The notes under the pieces were generated by a model that saw nothing but the letters and a program-made list of their open reading frames with translations, made no database searches and was not told the DNA's origin. Positions 1 to 6,710 of a stretch of DNA of 24,263 nucleotides are shown here, piece by piece (positions within the stretch are counted from its first letter, which is position 1; each line of letters starts with the position of its first letter). The stretch spans positions 1 through 24,263 of the IMG/VR virus record IMGVR_UViG_3300005337_000046, one strand, 5' to 3'. Source of the stretch: a virus. Position numbers and translations under genes: made by a program.

Positions 1-12
1 AGGGTAAATTAA

Positions 13-273
13 ATGAATTTTATTGAATTAAATTTAAATTCATATTATGAAAGAAAATTCTTAATAAGAAAAGAAAATATTTCTTATATATATCAGAGTA
101 TATATAAGGATAAAGATAGAGTTTCTATAAACACATATGTCATATTTAAAGATTTTAATCTTTCCGAATCAAAAGAAAAAGAAGAAAATCGACATGTATT
201 TAATACATATGATCAAAAAGAAATTTGTGTAAAAGAAAGCTATGATATAATTAAAAAATTATTGGAGGAATAG
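13..273 (+). CDS. small conserved phage protein, FlbD-like layout
   Basis: This 86-residue acidic and lysine-rich protein is the first of the packed rightward genes. The frame is closed by a TAA just before the ATG, so the start lies in the window; a weak AGGG precedes it. The beginning (MNFIELN, then KFLIRKENISYI) and the end (ICVKESYDIIKKLL) resemble the general pattern of very small FlbD-like phage proteins, in which a beta hairpin is followed by a conserved V-x-E-S/T-Y-x-x-I segment. The middle contains a charged, low-complexity insertion (SESKEKEEN). The role is unknown; a regulatory or accessory early function is inferred only from position. The similarity is by eye and weak. Confidence 0.6.
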   Translation: MNFIELNLNSYYERKFLIRKENISYIYQSIYKDKDRVSINTYVIFKDFNLSESKEKEENRHVFNTYDQKEICVKESYDIIKKLLEE

Positions 274-280
274 TGTTAAA

Positions 281-790
281 ATGAATGACAAAACAGAGGA
301 CGCTATGGAAGAGATACATAATATGCATATGAAAGATGTATTAAAGCGTTTTATTTATTCGAATTTAACTCATTTATTACCATTTAATTCAAAAATAGAT
401 GAAGGAATTGAATTTAGATTTGAATCTATATTCAAAAAACCAGAGGAGGAAAATAAATTTCATAGCAGATTAGCATTAAGGTATTCAAATACAGAAATTA
501 AAGCTATTTTAAATAGTAATATAAATAAAATTTACATAATTAATGATAATAGAAATTTTAAAAAACATGAATTTATTGGTTTTATTAAATCCATTGAAAC
601 AGAGATGATTAATGATAGTAGTTATATTAATTACCATAAATTTAACAATTTAAGAATAATGGTTAATGCTGAAGAATTTCCAGATATTTCTAAAATAGAA
701 TATCCAGAAAGTATCACTCATATGTATAATGGAATTCAAGTTAAACCAAAGAAATATAAAATAACATTAGAGGAATTACCAAATGATTAA
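281..790 (+). CDS. hypothetical protein
   Basis: A 169-residue soluble protein that I do not recognise. It has no signal peptide, membrane segment or clear motif; it is rich in Asn, Ile, Lys and Glu, in keeping with the local AT richness. GGAGG at 264-268 lies 12 bases upstream of the ATG, a longer spacing than usual, but no better in-frame start exists. Its last eight bases overlap the start of the next gene, which suggests translational coupling within the rightward operon. Continuous reading frame and gene packing make it a probable real gene. Confidence 0.7.
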   Translation: MNDKTEDAMEEIHNMHMKDVLKRFIYSNLTHLLPFNSKIDEGIEFRFESIFKKPEEENKFHSRLALRYSNTEIKAILNSNINKIYIINDNRNFKKHEFIGFIKSIETEMINDSSYINYHKFNNLRIMVNAEEFPDISKIEYPESITHMYNGIQVKPKKYKITLEELPND

Positions 791-1103
791 CCTAACACAA
801 CCCGGAATAGATTTTTCAGATTTTTTAGAAATTTTAGGATTGTCTAACGATGATTTAATAAAAATAGTTAGTGAATCTCAAAACGAAGATGATTTCATAG
901 AAGAACTTTGCATAGATGAATGCATAGAACAGTTTGATTTGGATGAAAATACATCAATAAAAGTGAAAAATAGAATGAGAGACCTAGCATATTATAAATA
1001 TAAAAAAATTAAGGAATATATAAGATTAGGTAAAGCTGATATGCTTGGAGATTATGGATATATTGATGAATTAAAAATGAAGGAATTAATAAATGAAAAA
1101 TGA
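783..1103 (+). CDS. hypothetical acidic protein
   Basis: A 106-residue protein, strongly acidic in its first half (clusters such as NEDDFIEE and DECIEQFDLDE) and basic in the middle (KVKNRMRD...YKYKKIK). It looks entirely helical by composition. No family is recognised. The start overlaps the end of the upstream gene, with GAGG in the last codons of that gene serving as ribosome binding site, and its end overlaps the next gene by 11 bases. The overlaps on both sides argue for one polycistronic message. Confidence 0.65.
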   Translation: MINLTQPGIDFSDFLEILGLSNDDLIKIVSESQNEDDFIEELCIDECIEQFDLDENTSIKVKNRMRDLAYYKYKKIKEYIRLGKADMLGDYGYIDELKMKELINEK

Positions 1104-1500
1104 ATGGGAAACAGAAGCAGATGAAGAAAATTTTGTTTATAAAGGATATAATTGTAGAATTAGAAGAGTTCCTGATAAGTTACATTTATGCGGATATGTT
1201 CAAATTACTGAAAAAGATGGAAATAAATTAAATGTTGATAATATTGAAGTACATGGAGGAATTACATTTAATGAATATGCTCATCTTGCTCCATTACTTA
1301 AATTTCCTTTTTTGGGACGATGGATCGGTTTTGATTGCATGCATGCGGGTGATTTTGTGCCAGGATTTTACTCTTTAGAACATTGTAATGAAATAGATTC
1401 TAATGAAATATATAGAAATTTTGAATATGTTAGAAATGAGATAAAAAAATTAGTTGATCAATTGATAAAAATATGGGAATTAAAAAATGAAAATAAGTAA
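1093..1500 (+). CDS. conserved phage protein with HGGITF / GFDCMHAGD motifs
   Basis: A 135-residue protein belonging to a family seen in many unrelated phages and some bacteria, recognised from a characteristic pair of motifs: VHGGITF (residues 53-59) and WIGFDCMHAGD (77-87), followed by a helical tail (RNFEYVRNEIKKLVDQL, 109-125). The conserved His, Asp, Cys and Gly residues suggest a binding or catalytic pocket, but I know of no established biochemical function for the family. AAGGA at about 1079-1083 precedes the ATG. It overlaps both neighbours by 11-14 bases. The family assignment is from memory of the motif pattern. Confidence 0.75.
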   Translation: MKNEWETEADEENFVYKGYNCRIRRVPDKLHLCGYVQITEKDGNKLNVDNIEVHGGITFNEYAHLAPLLKFPFLGRWIGFDCMHAGDFVPGFYSLEHCNEIDSNEIYRNFEYVRNEIKKLVDQLIKIWELKNENK

Positions 1501-1843
1501 AAAACAAAGATATCCAGCCGAATTAATCGAATATGCAATACTTTTACACAGAAACTATCGATTAACATTTAGAGATGTTTCTTATGTTATGGCAATGCGT
1601 GGAATTGATATTTCTCATAAAACAATATTTGAATGGGTTAAAAAATATTCCGAAGAAGTTAGAAATATGAGAATTAAAAATACGAATGATTATTCAATCA
1701 ATGTTTCTCAAGTAAGTTGTAATGGTGAAAGACTTTTTATGTATAGAGCCATTAATTCTAAAAATAAAACTCTCGATATTTTTTTCCAAAAAAGAAAAAA
1801 TGAAAATAGAGCAAAGAAAATATTTTCCAAAATGGAGATTTAA
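1487..1843 (+). CDS. truncated IS6-family transposase-like protein, probably DNA-binding only
   Basis: This 118-residue protein matches the N-terminal half of IS6/IS26-type DDE transposases: a basic start with FxxP-like RYPAELIEYAI, a helix-turn-helix at about residues 26-52 (LTFRDVSYVMAMRGIDISHKTIFEWV), then a strand pair resembling the start of the catalytic domain (GERLFMYRAINSKNKTLDIFF, 80-100). Full IS6 transposases are about 220-240 residues; this one ends where the second catalytic Asp region should follow. In the usual VDET motif the first catalytic Asp is replaced by Asn (N72 in SINVSQV). It cannot be an active transposase. The frame is intact, has a ribosome binding site and abuts the next gene, so I infer a co-opted DNA-binding regulator; a decaying remnant is the alternative. 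Confidence 0.8.
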   Translation: MKISKKQRYPAELIEYAILLHRNYRLTFRDVSYVMAMRGIDISHKTIFEWVKKYSEEVRNMRIKNTNDYSINVSQVSCNGERLFMYRAINSKNKTLDIFFQKRKNENRAKKIFSKMEI

Positions 1844-1845
1844 TA

Positions 1846-2064
1846 ATGAAAAAAGATTGGATTAAGCGTCTTCCTCCAGGAGAATATGATATAAAACAAA
1901 TAAAAGAATTCGCCAATTTATCAACGCATGGTTCAGCTAAAATAGTTCTTATGAAATATGGTGCTACAGTAAGAAAAGAACCTGTAAAAGGAACAAATTT
2001 AATGAAAGATATATTCATTTGGCCTGGATTTATAGTAAAAATTAAGGATAAAAATAAAAATTGA
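1846..2064 (+). CDS. small hypothetical protein, possibly helix-turn-helix
   Basis: A 72-residue basic protein starting two bases after the stop of the transposase-like gene, with GGAG at the end of that gene as its ribosome binding site. Residues 13-40 (EYDIKQIKEFANLSTHGSAK...KYGA) have the spacing of a small helix-turn-helix, followed by a short strand-like segment (IFIWPGFIVKI). This could be a compact DNA-binding protein, but no family is recognised. It is the last of the six packed rightward genes before a probable promoter. Confidence 0.6.
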   Translation: MKKDWIKRLPPGEYDIKQIKEFANLSTHGSAKIVLMKYGATVRKEPVKGTNLMKDIFIWPGFIVKIKDKNKN

Positions 2065-2089
2065 TGACTTTTTTTAAAAAGTATGATAC
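2061..2089 (+). promoter_or_regulatory. putative sigma70-type promoter for the 2119-2361 gene
   Basis: TTGATG (2061-2066) is followed after 17 bases by TGATAC (2084-2089), or after 15 bases by TATGAT (2082-2087). The -35 element overlaps the TGA stop of the upstream gene. The implied start near 2095 would leave a leader of about 25 bases ending in AAAGGGAGG. AT-rich DNA yields chance matches, so this is only plausible. Confidence 0.4.
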
Positions 2090-2118
2090 CATCATTCAAA
2101 TAAATAAAGGGAGGTAAA

Positions 2119-2361
2119 ATGTCTGAATCATTGGTTATTTCATTGTTGAACATCATTATAAAGGTCTTGCCGAGTGCAATTACATTTGTTGAAGATTTGG
2201 TTGGAAATGACGGCTCAATCTCTCCAGAACACGTTCCTCAAATTTTATCGCACATGGCTGACTTATCAAAAGCTTCAGCAGATAATGCACACTCTAGCGT
2301 TGATACTGCGCCTTCTGCTGATGCTGCTCAACCTGTGGCTCATGAGTCACACGCTCCGTAA
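2119..2361 (+). CDS. small protein with hydrophobic N-terminal helix and Ala/His-rich tail
   Basis: An 80-residue protein with the best ribosome binding site of the rightward block (GGGAGG at 2109-2114, four bases before the ATG). Residues 5-29 form one hydrophobic or amphipathic helix (LVISLLNIIIKVLPSAITF plus VEDLVG); the rest (about 45-80) is low-complexity, rich in Ala, Ser, Asp, His and Pro, and probably disordered. Its base composition is less AT-rich than the six genes to its left. It sits alone between a possible promoter and a strong terminator, so it may be expressed independently. It could be a small membrane-active protein or a minor virion protein; nothing in the sequence decides, and I assign no function. 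Confidence 0.65.
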   Translation: MSESLVISLLNIIIKVLPSAITFVEDLVGNDGSISPEHVPQILSHMADLSKASADNAHSSVDTAPSADAAQPVAHESHAP

Positions 2362-2428
2362 CTATTCGAACGTAGCTCAAAACAGGTCTTTAGAGCTCAC
2401 GAAACAATCTGTCTGCAATGCTGATATC

Positions 2429-2462
2429 AAAACCCCTCGAAATTGAAATTTGAGGGGTTTTT
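2429..2462. terminator. bidirectional intrinsic terminator between the convergent blocks
   Basis: AAAACCCCTC (2429-2438) pairs perfectly with GAGGGGTTTT (2452-2461), and the inner AAATT/AATTT can extend the stem with one bulge. It ends in a T run on the plus strand and, read from the minus strand, also ends in four T after the stem. It lies 10 bases past the stop of the leftward 2472-4898 gene and about 70 bases past the rightward 2119-2361 gene, so it can end both transcripts. A near-copy lies at 4928-4960. Confidence 0.85.
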
Positions 2463-2471
2463 GTCGTTATT

Positions 2472-4898
2472 TTATTGGTAATATTCTGTCACGATGATGA
2501 CACCTGATGCTCCAGCACCGGCAGGTTGAGCACCAACTCCTATTCCTGCTCCCCCCGCCGTGCCACCGGCGCCTAGAGTCCAGCTATAATTTGCAGCGGG
2601 AATGATGAAATCGAGATATCCTCCTCCTCCGCCCCCGGTTCCCGCTTCACAATATAAATTTGTGAGTGAATCGATGGCAACCCAAGCGCCTGCACCACCG
2701 CCTCCTGTGTTGGGAATAGCTGCTAAATCCAATGGGCCTCCTGCACCATTTCCTCCGCCTGCAAATAAACTACTTCCCCCATTCCCTCCAACTAAATAAG
2801 TTTGCATTTGATAGGGGTGAGCTGCAAAGCCCGAGTCTAGCGTCAAAAGATTGTTGGTCCCACCGGTTTGACCTGTATATTTTTGACCATATCCGATTGT
2901 CGTTGTGCATGTACCACCCGGTCCTCCGCCGCTAGTTATTGTACCACCTGTACCGCCACGTGCAGTTAACCCAGGGCCAAATGTTGTATTTCCACCGTTT
3001 CCTCCATCGACCCCATCTCCGCTATTTGCTGAGCCTTGACCACCACCACCTCCGCCGCACATCTGAACTCTCAAATATAACGGTTGTCTTGGAGATGTCG
3101 GAAGAGTGTAGCTACCTGAACCTGGAGTAGAGAATACTTGCTGTGTCGGCGCTAAAAACGTTGCTAAAATAGCTGCGTGTGTGAACGCAGTTGTCGCAAT
3201 TTGAGTTGTACTTGTACTTGCTGGACTTGCTGTTGGAGCAGTAGGAGTTCCCGTAAGTGCTGGACTATTTAAATCCGCTTTTAACGCTAAGGCAGCGCTA
3301 ACGGCAGATGTATCTGCTTTTGAAGAAAGTCCAGTATCAACGTAACCTTTTGTTGCTGCATCAGTAGACGCAGAAGGTGGAGGGACAGTTACTGTTCCCG
3401 TGAATGTAGGCGAAGCCAGATTAGCCTTCAAAACGAGATTATTTTGAACGTAAGCTGTCGTTGCTATTTTAGTTGTATTATCCGCAGTAGAAGGCGTTGG
3501 TGCTGCGGGTGTTCCTAAAAAAGTTGGGCTAGTAAATGGAGCAGCTCCTGTGACCTGATTGTAACTATAATCAAAAGCTTGCGGTGTAACAGGTCCAGTT
3601 CTACCATTAAAACTAGTAACTCCAATACTTGTATGATTTACTACCCAATTTGCAGGAGTTTGTCCCGGTATATCAATGAGAGCTAAAATCTGATCACCCA
3701 CACTGACAGGTTGGCTTCCGGGAAGAGTTCCAGCAACGCTAATTACCCAAAAATCTCCTTTGGAAATGGGCGAACCACTTTGATCAAGCGTGGGAAATGT
3801 GCCACCGCTCGCGTCATATCCCCCCTGAAATTCAAATGCTGCTGCGACGGCGGCAAGAATTGCTGCTTGCGTAGCAGCACTTGTCATTAAATGAGAATTA
3901 TCATTTGAACTCGAGTCAGTTGTTTTTGAAACGCCCGAATCTTTTACATTTCCATTTCCATCCATCGAAACTAAATTATCTGAAACTGGCGAGGAAATAG
4001 GAATTTGAACAGCAACTTGATTTGATGATAAGCTATTTACGGTTGATTTTAAAAGATGTTGCAATAAATCGCTATCTTCTGTCTCCGATAAAACATCATC
4101 TATTTCAAGAATATTACTTGTTATTCCACCAGTTGCCCCAGTGTCATACATATTACTGGGAACATTTAAAATAATTCTCAATAATTGTCCGGCAGCACTT
4201 GCTTGATCGAAAGCTTCTCCTATAATTGGTAAACCACTTGTACCAATAACTTCTTTGACTCCGTAAGCAATGTCCGGATCTAATGTTACCATGCTTCCAC
4301 GTGTGATCGCGGCGGTCGAATAAAGCCAAATACAGACGCCTGTTTTAGCAATTTCGCAGCAAGATCCTGCTGGAAAATTTTGAGATTTTTGATCGTAAAC
4401 GATATAACCATTCGGCATATCCGTTCCGGTCGAAATTATTGTTGGAATTCCATATGGATTATTTACGAATTTTATGGGTTGGCCAGGATATAACGGTATA
4501 GATTGACTTGCATCTACTTGCGCAGCCACGACATTTTTTGGTCCACTTTGTAAATCCAATTCTCCCAAAATTGCAGCCATCGCAAATTGGTTCATACCCT
4601 GTGAAGCAGGCAATGTCGTCACTATAAATGCTGTTGATTCAACTGTAGATGTTGTTGAATCAGTATATACAACTTTGTAAAAATAAGTTGTGTTTGGAAC
4701 TAGACCAGAATTATTTAAAATTAAACCTGTTGCATTTAATATAAGATTTCCGCTGCCGGGTGTGAACCCGGCGCCGCTCGTATCGCGATACCATTGCACC
4801 GTATATGGCGCCGTACCGCCGGTCGCTTGTGTCGTAGATAGTTTTGCGCTGTTAGATCCTGCGGAAATTAGCGATAAAGTACCTGCTGTTAAAACCAT
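2472..4898 (-). CDS. large modular fibre/adhesin with decoration-protein N-terminus and Gly-rich tip
   Basis: An 808-residue mosaic. Residues 1-98 are an Ig/fibronectin-like domain (GGTAPYTVQWYRDTSG); 100-250 are a beta domain (KNVVAAQVD, MPNGYIVYDQK, RGSMVTLDP). Both together equal the whole protein encoded at 21203-21964. Residues 355-422 hold a FQGGYDASGGTFPT module common in phage fibres; 425-450 contain GVTSFNGRTGPVTP; 455-580 hold three fibre repeats of the SPTFTGTPTAPT...TTQIATTAF type. From 582 comes a glycine-rich domain (PTQQVF, CGGGGGG) ending in VIIVTEYYQ. The repeats show that it is a trimeric fibre-type receptor-binding protein; the N-terminus suggests attachment where the capsid-proximal protein attaches. 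AAAGGA precedes the ATG. It is the last gene of the leftward operon, with a terminator on each side. Confidence 0.85.
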   Translation of the reverse strand: MVLTAGTLSLISAGSNSAKLSTTQATGGTAPYTVQWYRDTSGAGFTPGSGNLILNATGLILNNSGLVPNTTYFYKVVYTDSTTSTVESTAFIVTTLPASQGMNQFAMAAILGELDLQSGPKNVVAAQVDASQSIPLYPGQPIKFVNNPYGIPTIISTGTDMPNGYIVYDQKSQNFPAGSCCEIAKTGVCIWLYSTAAITRGSMVTLDPDIAYGVKEVIGTSGLPIIGEAFDQASAAGQLLRIILNVPSNMYDTGATGGITSNILEIDDVLSETEDSDLLQHLLKSTVNSLSSNQVAVQIPISSPVSDNLVSMDGNGNVKDSGVSKTTDSSSNDNSHLMTSAATQAAILAAVAAAFEFQGGYDASGGTFPTLDQSGSPISKGDFWVISVAGTLPGSQPVSVGDQILALIDIPGQTPANWVVNHTSIGVTSFNGRTGPVTPQAFDYSYNQVTGAAPFTSPTFLGTPAAPTPSTADNTTKIATTAYVQNNLVLKANLASPTFTGTVTVPPPSASTDAATKGYVDTGLSSKADTSAVSAALALKADLNSPALTGTPTAPTASPASTSTTQIATTAFTHAAILATFLAPTQQVFSTPGSGSYTLPTSPRQPLYLRVQMCGGGGGGQGSANSGDGVDGGNGGNTTFGPGLTARGGTGGTITSGGGPGGTCTTTIGYGQKYTGQTGGTNNLLTLDSGFAAHPYQMQTYLVGGNGGSSLFAGGGNGAGGPLDLAAIPNTGGGGAGAWVAIDSLTNLYCEAGTGGGGGGYLDFIIPAANYSWTLGAGGTAGGAGIGVGAQPAGAGASGVIIVTEYYQ
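4149..4898 (-). repeat. copy 1 of the Ig + decoration-like anchor module
   Basis: Encodes residues 1-250 of the 808-residue adhesin. Compared with the copy at 5930-6679, only four of the first 50 residues differ (positions 7, 8, 9 and 13), while the DNA shows several third-base changes. It is more diverged from the free-standing copy at 21203-21964. Confidence 0.9.
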
Positions 4899-4927
4899 AA
4901 GATAAGTCCTTTATTGATAATCTTCTC

Positions 4928-4960
4928 AAAACCCCTAAAATTTTAATTTCGAGGGGTTTT
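4928..4960 (-). terminator. intrinsic terminator between the two adhesin genes
   Basis: AAAACCCCT (4928-4936) pairs with AGGGGTTTT (4952-4960), with an inner AAATT/AATTT extension. Read leftward, it follows the stop of the 4985-6679 gene by 25 bases and lies 30 bases before the start of the 2472-4898 gene. The outer sequence (minus strand ATAACGACAAAAACCCCTC) is identical to that of the terminator at 2429-2462, which indicates duplication together with the gene. It should reduce readthrough into the last adhesin gene. Confidence 0.8.
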
Positions 4961-4984
4961 TGTCGTTATTTGGATTAAAAATTA

Positions 4985-6679
4985 TTAAAACCATTCACTG
5001 ATAACTAGTCCGCCGGCATCGCCGTCACCGCCATCAGTTCCACCTGTTCCGCCAGTTCCCCCGAGACCTTTCTCTCCTACAACATAATCTAGAGTAATTG
5101 GTGATAAAATAAGATTATTTATCCATGCACCGCCGCCTCCACCCAAACCAGCATTAACAAGAGTTTGGGTATCAGTATCTATATAAATTGGTGCCCCTGA
5201 TCCTCCCGATCCAGTTCCTGCTACTCCTCGACATTTATCCGGGTCTATGTTTGAAGTCCCGCCACCTGAAAATATCCCGGCACCTCCCCCACCCCCAGGA
5301 AAATATAGATTAATGCGTAGAGGAGTAGAAAAACCAGCCAGAAATGCGCTTCCTGATTCATTCCCATCTTGTCCATTAGCTGCACTCCCCGGATTTGAAG
5401 AAGGAATTCCTGTCACGCTTAGCGCACCGCCATCGCCTTTCACAACGGTGCCCCCTTTTCCACCCCCTAGTGTAATACTTATACCTTCCCCTGAATTTAT
5501 AAGTGTCGTCTCTGTGCCATCCGTTCCGTATTGTGTGGGGGTAGGAGAGTTTGCAATAGACGCACTGCCTCCACCACCTCCACCCCACGCTTGTATGGAA
5601 AGATATTTTACAGAGGGGCTACTGGGAGTGTATGTACCGGTATCCCCTGGCGCAAAGACATAAGATATTGGTAATGTAAATCCGCTAGAAGAATTTATTG
5701 CCCATTTCGCTGGATCTTGCCCTGGATTATCAAAAATTGCAGTGATTTGATCACCGACATCTACGTGTTGTGTATCAACTAAATCTACTGATTCTGGTAA
5801 ATCTCCTGCAACGCTAATTATCCAGTATTGACCTGCTGTAATTGGATTTCCGAATTGATCTGTGGTCGGAAATGTGCCACCACTCGCATCCCAAACTCCT
5901 TGGAATAAATTTGCGCCGCGTGAATCAAACATATTACTGGGAATATTGAGTATAACCCGAAATAATTGTCCATATCCTGTAGCTTCATCAAATGCCTCTC
6001 CAATGATCGGAAAACCTGAATTTCCGCTTGCTTGTCTTACGCCAGATGCAATTATTGGATCGAGTGTAACCATTGATCCCCTGGAAATTGCTTCTGTCGA
6101 ATAAAGCCAAATGCAGCTTTGTGTACGTGCAATTTCGCATCGCGCACCCGCGGGAAAATTTTGTGATTTTTGATCATATGCAATGTAACCATTAGGCATC
6201 TCTGTGCCCGCTGCTATTACAGTTGGAATTCCATTAACATTGTTCATAAACTTTACCGGTTGACCTGGATAAAGTGGAGTTGCTTGTGTGACGTCGATTT
6301 GAGCTGCAACGACATTTTTTGGCCCTGTTTGCAGATCCATTTCTCCTAAAATTGCTGCCATGCCTAATTGGTTTACGTTTTGGGATGCTGGCAATGTTGT
6401 TGTCGAAACAGCAGTAGAATTTATTGTATTGGGTACCGCATCTGTATATTTTACTTTATAAAAATATGTCACATTTGGAATTAAATTCACGTCATCTAAA
6501 ACGAGAGAAGTTGCGCCAGAAATCAGATTTCCGCTGCCGGGTGTGAACCCGGCGCCGCTTGTATCGCGATACCACTGCACTGTATATGGCGCTGTACCTC
6601 CAGTTGCTTGTGTCGTAGACAATTTTGCGCTGTTTGAACCCGTTGAAATTAATGTAATTACGCCTGCTGTTAAAACCAT
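4985..6679 (-). CDS. modular fibre/adhesin paralogue, shorter shaft
   Basis: A 564-residue paralogue of the 2472-4898 product. Residues 1-250 are the same Ig plus decoration-like anchor. Residues 259-333 are the WDASGGTFPT...GDQITAIFDNPG fibre module. The SPTFTGTPTAPT repeats are missing. From 338 a glycine-rich tip begins (ISYVFAPGDTGTYTP, WGGGGGG) and ends in GGLVISEWF, different from the TEYYQ end of the other two. So the two paralogues share an anchor and have different shaft lengths and tips. The ATG has AAAGGA upstream. It follows the tail fibre gene by 31 bases without a terminator in between and is followed by one. Likely role: virion surface adhesin, attached to head or tail by the shared anchor. 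Confidence 0.85.
   Translation of the reverse strand: MVLTAGVITLISTGSNSAKLSTTQATGGTAPYTVQWYRDTSGAGFTPGSGNLISGATSLVLDDVNLIPNVTYFYKVKYTDAVPNTINSTAVSTTTLPASQNVNQLGMAAILGEMDLQTGPKNVVAAQIDVTQATPLYPGQPVKFMNNVNGIPTVIAAGTEMPNGYIAYDQKSQNFPAGARCEIARTQSCIWLYSTEAISRGSMVTLDPIIASGVRQASGNSGFPIIGEAFDEATGYGQLFRVILNIPSNMFDSRGANLFQGVWDASGGTFPTTDQFGNPITAGQYWIISVAGDLPESVDLVDTQHVDVGDQITAIFDNPGQDPAKWAINSSSGFTLPISYVFAPGDTGTYTPSSPSVKYLSIQAWGGGGGGSASIANSPTPTQYGTDGTETTLINSGEGISITLGGGKGGTVVKGDGGALSVTGIPSSNPGSAANGQDGNESGSAFLAGFSTPLRINLYFPGGGGGAGIFSGGGTSNIDPDKCRGVAGTGSGGSGAPIYIDTDTQTLVNAGLGGGGGAWINNLILSPITLDYVVGEKGLGGTGGTGGTDGGDGDAGGLVISEWF
5930..6679 (-). repeat. copy 2 of the Ig + decoration-like anchor module
   Basis: Encodes residues 1-250 of the 564-residue adhesin. 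Residues 15-50 are identical to copy 1 (4149-4898). Both copies carry a GC-rich inverted repeat, GCCGGG-TGTGAA-CCCGGC (here 6536-6553, in copy 1 4755-4772), that is absent from the third copy at 21203-21964. Confidence 0.9.
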
Positions 6680-6710
6680 GATTTTTTTCCTTTAGTTGTT
6701 AATAAATTAA

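Noticed and set aside
1487-1843. Complete IS6 insertion sequence
   Set aside because: The catalytic half is missing, the first catalytic Asp is replaced and no terminal inverted repeats or target duplication were seen at its borders.
1758-2156. 132-codon leftward frame opposite the transposase-like and following genes
   Set aside because: It crosses three rightward genes, has no family-like sequence and is Phe-rich, as expected for the complement of Lys-rich coding DNA.
2362-2428. Possible tRNA T-arm (TTCGAA) after the 2119-2361 gene
   Set aside because: Only about three bases can pair around the loop, and no acceptor, D or anticodon arm is found.
2174-2446. 90-codon frame overlapping the 2119-2361 gene
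   Set aside because: It is in another frame, starts inside the gene without a ribosome binding site, runs into the terminator and has leucine-rich nonsense composition.
5247-5663. 138-codon proline-rich frame on the plus strand opposite the adhesin
   Set aside because: It is the antisense shadow of glycine codons (GGN read as CCN). The same applies to the frames at 2602-2799 and 2732-2935. They have no ribosome binding sites.
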